From Isoetes taiwanensis (taxonomy: Eukaryota > Streptophyta > Lycopodiopsida > Isoetales > Isoetaceae), in NCBI GenBank assembly GCA_021234155.1, contig JAJEKV010000067.1, positions 2,710,091-2,774,090 of the forward strand: a stretch of 64,000 nucleotides of DNA, in the 5' to 3' direction. Shown in pieces: positions 46,428-58,738 of the stretch. The stretch's first letter is position 1, and each line of letters begins with the position of its first letter. The notes under the pieces are model-generated. The model was not told the DNA's origin, did no database searches, and was given only the letters and a program-made list of their open reading frames with translations. A program made the translations under genes and the position numbers.

Positions 46428-47974
46428 TGTGACGTTCCCAAAGACAAAGATACGGTCCCGTGACGATATCTTTATCGCCTCATCACGCCAGACACGCCAC
46501 TCCGACCGACGTGTACGCCAACGGATAGCCAGGTAAGTAGCCCTAGGGGCAACTTGCTAGGAGTGTTCATATATTATTAATGTGCACATGTGCACATTAA
46601 TGAGGGCACACCTTTCCATGTTGGCATATTTTGCCACCTAAGGCAAGTGGGGCCTTTCCAATTATCCCACATGCCAAATTGGGTAATTGGAAACCCTAAC
46701 CTAAAACCCATGTCTATTTAGGGTAGGAAAACCCTAGCTTGCTAGTTTTTCGTCCTTAAGGTTTTAGAGCTCAGTTTTGGCTGCCCCAGGAGCCAAAACC
46801 GCCTCCCAGACGCTGCCCAAGCGAATTGCGCCATCGGTTCCCTCAATTCGATCATTTCGGCCAGGAGATGGTTGAACTCGGTCGAGGAGCCACTCAAGGA
46901 TCAGGTATTTGGTCAATTTAATAGCTTAAACCGTCTTCTAGTCATAGAATCAGTAGGTTTAGACTATTAAATTGCCCATAGCAGCTATCTAGATCGTAAA
47001 TCTCGGACACTAACTAAAGAACCTAACTCTATGATTAGATCTAGTTCTTTAGTTCTTCTGTGATGTATTTGGATGATGTATTTTTGTGAACTCCTTGTAT
47101 TGGGAAGGGGGGTAGAGGCCCTAAAGCTTGTAGTTGATGCTCCTAGAGTAGCCTCTCTAGCACAATCGTAGATTCGCCTGCAGGTACAAGAGCCACACCT
47201 GGTTGTGGGTGAAGGGGCCAGACTGGCTAAGAAGGAGGTTCATGTTCTGACTCCTGAACGATCCCCCTGGTGTGTAAAGCCTACCGGGGATCATTGTGAC
47301 TAGGTCTAATGGCTTACCACTGAGTGCGGGTAAGGCATGGGCTCGACACCCGTGAAGTGGTGTACACTTTCCAGTGGGTTCAGTCGAATACGGGCAGTGG
47401 CCCTCTAGTCACCTGGAGTCAGCATGTAGATCTCGAGGGGGAGTGATCCCTACCGCCCCATCGAACCGGGAGGATGAGACCCGGGAATAGCCCCTTCGGC
47501 TATGCATCCCGGCGGCTACAAATCAGTCCCAACACTTTTCACCTACTCGCAGAAAGTGTGCACGGGAGGGGCGGATGGAGTGGACAACCCTATGCCATGT
47601 TCTTATGCCAGCCAAATCCATTGCCATGAATTCTGTCTGCAATGAACTCTGGAGACCCAAGCCGTCAGTCACCCCTTGAGTCTGAGCCTTGGGTAGAATT
47701 CCCTATGTGATGTGCTGACCACTGTCTCTGCAGATGTTGATATGCCACCCTTCTGGGTGGATGGAGGATTATGTTGAGTACTGACATGTATGTTTACGCT
47801 TCCGCAGCTAGGTAGGCCCTGAGGGAGACAGGGTAGAATGACACCTTCACTCTTCCCACCGACTCGTTACGGGTGCGGATATGTGGAGGGCCCCAGACGC
47901 GATGGAGCTGGTGTGGGGGAAGAACTCCTGTTTGTGTACGGTGAGAGCACCGTATACGAGTAGGGGACGTCACA
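46428..47974 (+). repeat. Gypsy 3' LTR
   Basis: It starts TGTGACGTTCCC and ends GGGGACGTCACA. The LTR termini are themselves inverted copies of TGTGACGT. Confidence 0.9.
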
Positions 47975-50900
47975 GGAGTTGGCTTGTGTGGTTGTGGCAT
48001 TGTGATGCTAATGGTTTTTCTCTTTCAGAGACATCAGCAGATGGTATCCTCAGAGGGAGGAGCAGTATCTAGAGGGGGTTAGCATATGAAGGTGCTAAGC
48101 AAGAATTCCCCATGTAAGCATCGGTAGCTTTTCGGCGATGTAGAGGTACAGCTTTCCTTGTATAGATTTGGTGTATATATGATCATGATAGTTCTAGAGG
48201 ATTTGACAAGTGCTGCTAAGATCTGTGATCGACCCATGAGGACATGGATTAATTTTTAGAAGGGGAGACAGTAACGGTCCTGGCCCCTTGACAGTCTAAT
48301 ATACACATTTGTGTATGGTACATATATGAGTTGTATATGTACCTATGGCATGCATGCAAAGATGAGCTCATGTAAACAAAGGGTTTACAAAGAAGGCAAT
48401 GTTGGAAAGAGGGCTTTGGCAAACGTGAGGGTTTTTTTTTGCAAGAGAAGGCTTGGGGAGCTTTGTGGTGCCGAGGAGGAGGCCGCTGAGGCGCCCGCAG
48501 GAGATTGCATCCAAGCCGGGGAGGCAAGACGGCATCGATCGTTCTTCTCTTTCGGTGGGGGGCTTTTCTCTAGATTCTATAGATCATATGGATGTTGCTA
48601 TGATTGGCTCATGCTTTCTCGATAAAGGATTGGGAGTTGCTTATCTATTGATGTGAACCTAGATTCGAGATGGAATTTACGGCTTTGTTAAATAGATAGC
48701 ACCGATCTAACTGTGGAATGGTTGAGGAAACTTAATAGAAGCATATGGGCTCTTCCCAAGCAGCTGGGCATAGTTAGGAAGGTCGAAATTGCTGCCTAGC
48801 AGTCAGATTTGAGACGATAGAGTCGAATTTGAATCACTTCAAGGCTTATGGATAGAGCCCAAAAGCTGGTTCAGCTTTGAGGCAGCAATAGTCCAAAATC
48901 GAGACTCCTGGAAATGGGCTGCAATAGCACCCAAATGGGCCGAAATTGAAGCTACTGGGGCTGGTTGGAATGAATCACGAGTCGACATGGCTGTTCCAGT
49001 GATGTTTGAAGAGATCCTCCAAATACCCAACTGCCTCAAAATGCATCAAAACCAGGTTGAATCGGGTTGATTTGAGTTGGGAGCAGATCGATTTAAACCG
49101 TGGGCTGTAAGTAAGTGGAGAATCGTGCTAAAATTAGAGCCAAAGGGGCGAAATAGGTCCGTGTTGCTTCTGTTTGTTTTGTTTCTCGTAACTTTTGGGT
49201 TTTGGTCTTAATTTGTTGTTTATATTTGGAATTGCAAATTTGTTGCTTTGAGTTCATTGTTGGCATGTTAAAAACTATAAAGCTATGTAATCATAGAAGG
49301 AATTGGGTTGTGCCTTGGCTTAAGGAAAGGCCTAGCCAAAGATAGAAAATTTGAGCATGAAGAGTTGGCATAAATAATAACAAACAGTAGGAATTAGCAT
49401 TCTATGAATGGTGGAAATAATTTAACTAAGAGAATATATATGATACATTTATAAGAATAATAAGCTAATCATGATTTTGGGCTCCTGGGGATGTTCCGGA
49501 GATGGGGCCTAGGTCTGGAATCCTTTGACATGTGATATAAGCAGTTGCGGTCAGGAGGTCCTATGGAGTTTTAAGCCGAAAGAGCGGCATTTGGAGTTCC
49601 ACATTAGATGTGTTAATAAATCCTTTAGCTAAGGAAAGTGGGTTTTAATTAAAATATTAAAACCTTAGCTAACAATTGTTAAAGATAACTTAGACTTGCT
49701 TCTCATTCATCTCAGCAGATTTTCTACAATGGTGGATAGTGGGTAGCCGCACACATGCGGACTACCCATAAAAAATAAAGGGAAAATCCAATTATATCAT
49801 TTGGACCCCAACAAAATACAATGCTAATAGAGACTGGGCTAGTGTACCTGCCGAAAGCTTATCACCGGGATTAAAAAACCCCGCCCTTTCGGGTTTTCGA
49901 GGAAAAACCCTAGTGATAAGCCTTCGGCAAGGGGCTTGGACAAAACGTAAGGCATAAAAATTGCTCCCAAAACCCACGAATGGAAAAGTCGAAACAGATG
50001 CCGCTCGCGAACCTGTACCTGCACATCACCAACACAACAACAAGACAAAACAAACCTCCCAGAGTGGAGGGGCTGATTACGCGCGTGCCACGCGATAAAA
50101 ATACAATAACAAAGAAGGGGGGAGGGTGGGTTCAAAGAGAATAAGGTACTCGGCCGAGAGAGAAGAGGAAGCGCCCGATGAGAAGTCGGGCGTAAACGCT
50201 ACCTAAAATAGCGAACTCCCAACTGGAATCGGGCATGCGCCGCCAAGATGCATGCATGCAAAACATGCATGCTCGTCCCATTCTAGAATGGCGATCCGAT
50301 GTCTCGGATCGATGGGATTCTAGAATGGGACTCGCGATGAAACCAACAAACCGCCAATACCAAAGGACTTCCTTAACAAACTAGGATCGAGGGCGAAGGT
50401 CACAGGATGAAGGCTAAAGGCCGAAAAGGACAAAGATGAAAGAAACGCCAATTGGCCAAACCAGCGGAAGAAGCCCCTCCCCTGCCTGGAAACAATTCAA
50501 AGAGAATAAGGTACTGCTGAGAGAGAAGAGGAAGCGCCGATGAGGAGAAGAAGCAGAAACGCGCCTAAAATAGCAAACTCCCAACCAGAACGGGCATGCG
50601 CCGCCCGCATGCATGCAAAACATGCATGCTCGTCCCATTCTAGAATGGCGATCCGATGTCTCGGATCGATGGGATTAAAGAGTGGAACCTTGGAGATCAA
50701 CTGAAGTTGGGGCTGAGAGAGAGTAATATGAGGTATATGGAGTGTCCAGATGAGGCTATGGCATGGAGCACTGTAAGTCTAAGTGTATAACTATAAGTTT
50801 TAAGTTGTTGAGCTGTATTTTATCAGAGGCATCATAGCTAATGGATTATCCTCATGGGAGAATGGTAAGGTTTGCATTTTGTGGATTGGTAGCATCTTTC

Positions 50901-51978
50901 CTTGTCGTAGCTACATCAATGATAATTAGGCTTATGGCTTCCTCGACGTGTTTGGATTGCAATCATTATCTTCATCAGTAACCTAGCTACTTCAACTTGG
51001 GCAGCTTGGGCAACATCAGCAGCAGTATGATCTAGGCACATGTTTAATACTTGTCTAATGAACTTCTCATGTTATGGTCTTGCATTGTCCCTCTGTTGAT
51101 CTTGATCTTTTGTTATGTACTTGGAACCTCCCCCGGTCGGACTTCTAGGTTCGGTGGCCTAGTTTGCTCCGGCATGCTCATGTACATCCTGCGTGATTCT
51201 CTCGTGGTATTCTTGTGCTCTGTGACACCGGGCGTTAGTTCTCTGGCCGGGATTGCTACGTCGAGTCAACTCTTGTGAACTCCATGGTAAGAGGTCCTCC
51301 AAATGCCGGGCGTGGGGGGTCGGAAGGGTATCGATATGAGGTTCACCCCACCAACTCCGCCAACGGGGCTCGGAATGTGAGCTGGCCGGGCATTTCTCTG
51401 CTAACAGGGCCTGCATGTAGGCTGGCTGAGCTACCCATTGTCCCGGAGCTATATTTCTGATGTTTTGTTATTCTGGCTATGTTCTTTGCTTTTGTTGCTT
51501 AGAGGTTGGTATTTACTTGGATTATGTTGTCATTGTCTTAGCACTGTACTCATGTAGGATTTTCCGTCTGTGTTTGTGCTTATCCAAGATTTCCAGAGTA
51601 TTTCCATGCATGCAGTGGCAGCCAGGGATCCCCACTTAGTCACGAGGACTAACCCCAATGAGTGCATGTGCAGTGAATAAGCAAGGAATGGCAGCAGTGC
51701 AGCTGAGGATCGTGGTTGAGCGAAGCTCCTGGGTTGAATTGTTCACAATTAGATGTTATGTTTGTTGAGAATATGGATTCTTTGGATGTTAATGTTATCT
51801 GATTATATTGAGATCATAAGTATTTTGCTTATTGAGTTTTGAGCGTGTCATTTCAACTGTGCAAGAGGAAGATTCAATTCTTCACCATATTCAATTGTTT
51901 GTCACACCAACCTAGAATCAGCGCAGTATTGACAAGATCCCGAGTTGCCTAGAGGGTCAACTCGGCAGGCTCGTCACA
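47975..51978 (+). mobile_element. Element X, forward: interior end and full LTR with an insertion
   Basis: After the gypsy target duplication the X interior resumes (GGAGTTGGCTTGTGTGG). The purine tract is at about 48258-48267 and the LTR from about 48269 to 51978 (ends CTCGTCACA). A ~984-bp foreign segment (49690-50673) interrupts the LTR. Without it the LTR is about 2.7 kb. Confidence 0.75.
49690..50673. mobile_element. Unclassified structured insertion in the X LTR
   Basis: It splits the X LTR word GATAAGTTAAAGAG. It contains a strong hairpin at 49741-49767 (GGGTAGCCGCA..TGCGGACTACCC), a longer one at 49849-49928 (GCCGAAAGCTTATCAC pairing with GTGATAAGCCTTCGGC), and a ~185-bp direct repeat (50128-50319 and 50493-50673). 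No coding capacity or clear target duplication is seen. It may be a short non-autonomous LTR element. Confidence 0.5.
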
Positions 51979-52304
51979 ATTGGTATCAGAGCGTGTTGGA
52001 TCTTTGGGAGTTGGCTTGTGTGGTTGTGGCATTGTGATGCTAATGGTTTTTCTCTTTCAGAGACATCAGCAGATGGTATCCTCAGAGGGAGGAGCAGTAT
52101 CTAGAGGGGGTTAGCATATGAAGGTGCTAAGCAAGAATTCCCCATGTAAGCATCAGAAGTAGCTTTCGACGATGTAGAGGTACAGCTTTCCTTGTATAGA
52201 TTTGGTGTATATATGATCATGATAGTTCTAGAGGATTTGACAAGTGCTGCTAAGATCTGTGATCGACCCATGAGGACATGGGTTAATTTTTAGAAGGGGA
52301 GACC
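51979..52304 (+). mobile_element. Complete X interior (primer site to purine tract)
   Basis: TGGTATCAGAGC (51981-51992) to AGAAGGGGAGA (about 52292-52302) is the whole interior, about 320 bp. It has no significant open frame. Confidence 0.8.
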
Positions 52305-52307
52305 AAT

Positions 52308-55008
52308 TGTGACGAGCCTGCCGAGTTGACCCTCTAGGCAACTCGGGATCTTGTCAATACTGCGCTGATTCTAGGTTGGTGTGACAAACAATTGAATATG
52401 GTGAAGAATTGAATCTTCCTCTTGCACAGTTGAAATGACACGCTCAAAACTCAATAAGCAAAATACTTATGATCTCAATATAATCAGATAACATTAACAT
52501 CCAAAGAATCCATATTCTCAACAAACATAACATCTAATTGTGAACAATTCAACCCAGGAGCTTCGCTCAACCACGATCCTCAGCTGCACTGCTGCCATTC
52601 CTTGCTTATTCACTGCACATGCACTCATTGGGGTTAGTCCTCGTGACTAAGTGGGGATCCCTGGCTGCCATCGCATGCATGGAAATACTGAAATCTTGGA
52701 TAAGCACAAACACGCATCGGAAAATCCTACATGAGTACAAAGCTAAGACAATGACAACATAATCCAAGTAAATACCAACCTCTAAGCAACAAAAGCAAAG
52801 AACATAGCCGTAATAACAAAACATCGAAATATAGCTCCGGGACAATGGGTAGCTCAGCCAATTCTACATGCGAGCCCCGTTAGCGAGAGAAATGCCCGCC
52901 AGCTCACATTCCGAGCCCCAAGCGGAGTTGGTGGGTGAACCTCAGATCGATACCCTTCCCAGCCCACGCCCGGCGCCGGAGGACCTCTTACCATGGAGTT
53001 CACAAGAGTTGATCGACGTGAGCAATCCCGCCAGAGAACTAACGCCTGTCACAGAGCACAAGAATACCACAGAGAATCACAGATGTACATGAGCATGCCG
53101 AGCAAACTAGGGCCACCAACCTAGAAGTCCCACCCGAGGTTCCAAGTACATAACAAAAGATCAAGATCAACAGAGGGACAATGCAAGACCATAACATGAG
53201 AAGTTCATTAGACAAGTATTAAACATGTGCCTAGATCATATCCGCTACCGATGTTGCCCAAGTCGCCCAAGTTGAAGTAGCTAGGTTACTGATGAAGATA
53301 ATGATTGCAATCCAAACACGTCGAGGAAGCCATAAGCCTAATTATCATTGATGTAGCTACGACAAGGAAAGATGCTACCAATCCACAAAATGCAAACCTT
53401 ACCATTCTCCCATGAGGATAATCCATTAGCTATGATGCCTCTGATAAAATACAGCTCAACAACTTAAAACTTATAGTTATACACTTAGACTTACAGTGCT
53501 CCATGCCATAGCCTCATCTGGACACTCCATATACCTCATATTGCTCTCTCATTTAACTTCAGTTGATCTCCAAGGTTCCACTCTTTAACTTATCTTTAAC
53601 AATTGTTAGCTAAGGTTTTAATATTTTAATTAAAACCCACTTTCCTTAGCTAAAGGATTTATTAACACATCTAATGTGGAACTCCAAATGCCGCTCTTTC
53701 GGCTTAAAACTCCATAGGACCTCCTGACCGCAACTGCTTATATCACATGTCAAAGGATTCCGCACCTAGGCCCCATCTCCTAACATCCCCTGTGAGCCCA
53801 AAATCATGATTAGCTTATTATTCTTATAAATGTATCATATATATTCTCTTAGTTAAATTATTTCCACCATTCATAGAATGCTAATTCCTACTTGCTTGTT
53901 ATTATTTATGCCCAGCTCTTCATGCTCAAATTTTCTATGTCGGGCTAGGCCTTTCCTTAAGCCAAGGCACAACCCAATTCCTTCTATGATTACATAGCTT
54001 TATCGTTTTAACATGCCAACAATGAACTCAAAGCAACAAATTTGCAATTCCAAATATAAACAACAAATTAAGACCAAAACCCAAAAGTTACAGAAACAAA
54101 CAAACAGAAGCAACACGACCTATTTCGCCCCTTTGGCTCTAATTTTAGCACGATTCTCCACTTACTTACAGCCCACAGTCCAAATCGATCTGCTCCCAAC
54201 TCAAATCAACCCGATTCAACTGGTTTTGATGCATTTTGAGGCGCTTGGGGTCATTTGGAGGATCTCTTCAAACACCTGCGAACAGCCATGTCGACTTGTG
54301 ATTCATTCCAACCAGCCCTCAGTAGCTTCAATTTCGGCCCATTTGGGTGCTATTGCAGCCCATTTCCAGGAATCTCAGAGTGGATTATTGCTGCCTCAAA
54401 GCTGAACCAGCTTTTGGGCTCTATCCATAAGCCTTGAAGTGATTCAAATTCGACTCTATCGTCTCAAATCTGACTGCTAGGCAGCAATTTCGGCCTTCCT
54501 AACTATGCCCAGCCGCTTGGGAAGAGCCCATATGCTTCTATTAAGTTTCCTCAACCATTCCACAGTTAGATCCAAAGCTATCTATTTAACAAAGCCTCAG
54601 AAATTCCATCTCAATCTAGGTTCACATCAATAGATAAGCAACTCCCAATCCTTTATCGTAAAAGCATGAGCCAATCATAGCAACAGCCATATGATCTATA
54701 GAATCTAGAGAAAAGCCCCCACCTGAAAGAGAAGAACGATCTGATGCCGTCTTGCCTCCACAGCTTGGATGCAATCTCCTCTGGGCGCCTCCACTGGCCT
54801 CCTCCTCAGCACCACAAAGCTCCCCAAGCCTTCTCTTGCAAAAAAAACCCTCACGTTTGCCAAAGCCCTCTTTCCAACATTGCCTTCTTTGTAAACCCTT
54901 TGTTTACATGAGCTCATGCTGCATGCATGCCATAGGTACATATACAACTCATATATGTACCATACACAAATGTGTATATTAGACTGTCAAGGGGCCAGGA
55001 CCGTTACA
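52308..55008 (-). repeat. Inverted full-length X LTR (2.70 kb)
   Basis: On the minus strand it starts TGTAACGGTCCTGGCCCC at 55008 and ends CTCGTCACA at 52308. It follows a forward purine tract, where a forward LTR is expected, so the LTR is flipped. Recurring open frames inside it (the MPTMNSKQQI-type frame, also seen in four other X copies) are LTR sequence read antisense. Confidence 0.8.
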
Positions 55009-55719
55009 CGTTCCGGTGAAAGCTGGAGCTTCCAACCTTCCTAGCTACTTGTTTGGTCCTCCCAACAACTTAGCTTCCTTGATGGTGGCCTCTTCGAGCG
55101 ATCTTGCCTCTATCAATGGTCGACTATGTCTATTCGCGGCTCCTTTGGATCGATCTCGCCGGCTGTTCGTTCGGTGGACACTCTTATGACAGCTTCGAAG
55201 ATTAGCTTATAATTCGCCTTACAAGGGTAAAGGAGAGGTTCAAGCTACCATTTGGGAACTTCTAAGGAGTAGAGGTGCTTCCACAGATTTAATATCTACT
55301 TTTCTTAAGAGTAAATTTATTATAACTATGGGTTATTAATTAAGGTACTTTCCCTAATCACTTAACTATTTCTCAAAATTTCCTAATTTCTTTTGGGCCA
55401 AGTAGTGGTCATTTCACGCCATTTTCTTTCAAGCTTTCTTTTGAGCGATTTCTCGTTCAATTTTTGCTTGAAAGGTGCGGTTCATGAACAACTTGAGCTC
55501 AAATTTACTAGAAGGTTTCTTTTGACTATATTATTTCTACCACTTAGACTATACTTATTCTAATTATGACCCTGCTAATGGGAAAAAAATTTCTCCCACA
55601 TTTCACGGTTCAAGACTGGAATTCTCACTCCATTCCTTAGCTAGGCCAGTTAGTCTACCTATTCAGGGATATGGTCAGTGCTAGCTCTTGGTCAACCAAG
55701 AACATTGCTCTGATACCAT
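55009..55719 (-). mobile_element. Gypsy copy 2: minus-strand interior start and primer site
   Basis: The reverse complement of the primer site (GCTCTGATACCA, 55707-55718) abuts the LTR. To its left lies 5' interior sequence in minus orientation; like the full element it contains an A-C-C-A-A-G-A-G-C..AGCACTGACCAT stretch. Confidence 0.65.
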
Positions 55720-57347
55720 TGTGACGTTCCCTACAAAATATACGGTGCCCTGCCGTACACTCCATAGGAAATTCCCCATCTGGTCCTTCGACTGCACGGG
55801 CCCTCCGTCTATCCTGCACTCCAGGGTATTCCTAGTGCGGGAAGGGGACACGAAGGTGCCTTGCGCGCCCTTCCCCTATGGGCTCCTATCACAGCGGAAG
55901 CATAAACAACGTCAGAACTAGCAATAACAATACATCGAACTACCTCGAAGGGTAGCATATCCATACATCCATAGATACAATAGAGATAAACCCATGTCGT
56001 AAAACATGAGAGCTCCTACCCAAGGCTCAGATTCATGCAGAGGTAGACTGACGGCTAGGCCTCAGGATAGAGCAGGCCGAGTCATAACAATGGTGGGGCT
56101 GGCTATAGACAATGGCTAGGGTTGACCACTCCATCCGCCCCTCCTGTGCATACTTTGCTGATGGGATAGATCGGGCTCTGACGTGACTCTAGCCTTCCGA
56201 ATACGCAATCTCATTGTATCATCCATCAAGACTACTCCAGGTTGCATCTCCCCAGTCCATCGAGGCAGGAAAGGTTGCATCTCCCCTTCCCGGGGTCTAG
56301 AGGTTCCACGGGCAGCTAGAGAATCGTGGCGACACATGATTCTTCCATGACTTAACCCCCCAAAACAAGAGCAGGCCGTCACCTGCAGCTGTTGAGAGGC
56401 AGGGCGACACTATTGCCCCAGGAGGTGTCAGACCCATGCCGGCCCACATGAAGTGACCGGCCATAAGCCTAGCCTGCTATGGGGTCCCCAGTAGCCTCCC
56501 TCCGTCTCTCCTCTAGCCCCGTTATGTAGTGCTGAGTAATATCATAGCCCCCGTAGCCCGGTGGGTTCTTATGCACATGCCGCATAATGATAGGAACTAA
56601 AGGGTCTAAACTAGGAGCATCACTAAGTAATGGCTACTAGGTCACTACCCCCCTTCCCAATACAAGAGGAGCAAACATGATCAACCAACATCACATATCC
56701 ACATAACATGATAATAATGAGAAGTACATCTAAACCTAATCATATACATCTAACTTACAGTTAGGGTTTATTGATTAGGGTTCAAGATCTAGAGTGAGGG
56801 TTCTAGAAAGGCTTTACTAGAGACAGGAAATGCTAACTCATCTAGAGTTCTAACTTCCAGATGATCTACAAAGGACTCTAACCCAAATACCTGCTCCTGA
56901 GGAACTCCCTCCTGCTCCCGGCGTCTCCATGGTCTTCAAGGTGGTTGAAGTAGCTTCCACTCCTATTGACGCGCACACCTCCAGGGGCTGTTGTGCTAGG
57001 CTAAGCCACAGCAAACGGTTCTCGAAACGGAGTTTCGAGCGCGAAGAAAGTTCCCAGACTGCTGGAGCCACAAAAGAGGTCTAGGGTTAGGGTTTAGACC
57101 TTTATAGGTTAGGGTTCACATGTTATGCCACATGGATCCAATAGGGTAAGTCTGTGTGCCGGATGCCCAATAGGTTAAGGCCACGTGGAAAATGGTCTTA
57201 ACCTAAGGTTGGCTAAGTTATATGAATAACTTAGTCATGCCCCTTAGTGCCACAATCTGTGGTATACAAGGCTATGAAGATAGACTTGTATAGTGATGGA
57301 CCTGGAAATATACGTATTTATGGCATATATTTCCATGGAACGTCACA
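55720..57347 (-). repeat. Gypsy copy 2 LTR
   Basis: The termini are TGTGACGTTCC and GGAACGTCACA, so the ends form an 11-bp inverted repeat. Shared blocks with the complete gypsy LTR (for example GAGGGGCGGATGGAGTGG, read on the minus strand) fix the orientation as minus. Confidence 0.75.
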
Positions 57348-58618
57348 AACTAGCACTGACCATGTCCCTAGATAAGTAGTCTAACTGACCTAATAGGGTG
57401 TGGGATGAAAATTCCACTATTGAACCTCGAAAATGGGAGGAAAAATGTTTCTGCTAGGTAGTGGGGTCGTAAAGTTAGGGTAAGTTGTTAGATGTAGGAC
57501 AAAGAATGAGTCAAATTAACATTCTAGTAAAATTGAAGTGGAAATTATGCATGAGCATCAAATTTCACCCAAAATGGGTCGAAGAATCATCCCAATCCGA
57601 GAACCGGGTGAAACATGGCGCGCAAATCCATAATTAACACCCCAAACCATTAGGAAAATTCGAATTTTAAAGTATAAGACAGTATTAACCATATATTAAT
57701 AAGTATGTATATTGGTGTAATTAATAGGGCGGGCTAATTAATAAGGCTATTAATGGTAAGAGAATATTCCTTAGAGCATCTTTCTTTTTTAAATACCATT
57801 TTAGCACCCATTTCTCCCTATCTCACCCTAAACCTCTCCTTCTTGATCCTTAGCTTAACTTAATCCGTTTTCTTAACCGTAAGACATGGCACGAACCAAA
57901 ATGTACAGCCAGGAAGTTCAGGACCCCCAGGCAAACCCCTTCTATGGCGGAGGCAGCAGCAGGTGGTGGGAAGAAGATTCTGGAGCACCTCAAGCCCGGG
58001 AGGGAGGAGGAGGAGTCGTCTACCTCGACGGACGACACCTTCCATGCCTCTGAGGAGCGGAAGAGGTCGTCGGGAGCCACCCAAAGGACAGACGAAACCG
58101 TCGAGTTAGGGCCATCTTCGCCAAGCCAGGAAGAGGGACAGCAGCAGGGAGGAGGCCAGGAGGAAGAAGAGCAGCACCAGCACCAGCACCAGCGCCAGGA
58201 GGAGGAACAGCCACGAAAGGAAGTAGCCGAGTGGCCAGAGGAGCGGGCTCAGAAGAAAAAGAGGGAGAGGGAGAAAATAGGTCCAAGAGGGACTAGGATT
58301 GGCCAAGGGGCACCATGCACATAGAAGAACCTCGTTGGGAGGCAAGCAACGAGGAGGAGGAGGAGGAGATTGAGGAAGCCGAGCAGGAGGAGGAAGAGCC
58401 CGAGCAGGACGCTGGGGAACCATCTAACCCCAACGCCCGCCCACCTTACCCCAAGTGGCCCAAGCCACCAAAGGTAATCAAGAAGCAAAGGGTGGGTGAG
58501 CGAGAATTCATGCTCAAGCAGGACCATGAATTCCAGCGGCGCAAGAAGGCATACCAAGAGTACCTCCATAGATGGAAGAGGTACAATGACTGATACTGCA
58601 AGCAGAACATACAAAAGT
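57348..58618 (+). pseudogene. Gypsy copy 2: plus-strand 5' interior and ORF1
   Basis: The interior resumes at CTAGCACTGACCATG, having lost about 34 bp including the primer site. A hairpin with arms TTTCACCC (57563) and GGGTGAAA (57606) occupies the place of H1/H2. ORF1 starts at 57886 with M-A-R-T-K-M-Y-S and shifts frame near 57940. It continues as a Glu/Gln-rich protein (57944-58324, then 58315-58593) ending near K-K-A-Y-Q-E-Y-L-H-R-W-K. The element is cut at 58618 by the hAT-like insertion. Confidence 0.65.
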
Positions 58619-58738
58619 CAGGGATAGGTTCTGTACGTATGAAATTATTTTTTCAGACGTATAAAGTCCAAAAATACATATTTTTGGGAAAAATACGTTT
58701 TTTTCGTATTTAATACTCGCCGGCCGGAAAAAAAAATT

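Larger units (their letters stand above)
34863..47974 (+). mobile_element. Ty3/gypsy chromovirus-type LTR retrotransposon
   Basis: It is 13.1 kb, with LTRs at 34863-36400 and 46428-47974 and a 5-bp target duplication GGAGT (34858-34862 and 47975-47979). The primer site is TGGTATCAGAGC and the purine tract is AAGGTGGGGAGAA. The interior order is ORF1, gag-like, protease, RT, RNase H, integrase, chromodomain, the Ty3/gypsy order. Coding frames are broken by many small indels. It is inserted into an inverted/forward X junction 25 bp from that junction. Confidence 0.9.

Noticed and set aside
25945-54405. Recurring MPTMNSKQQI-type open frames (25945, 28838, 33504, 54013)
   Set aside because: They are antisense readings of the X LTR. 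Frames are broken differently in each copy, and no domain is recognisable.
58020-58614. Leu-rich minus-strand frames that look like membrane proteins
   Set aside because: Antisense of the Glu/Gln-rich ORF1 of gypsy copy 2.
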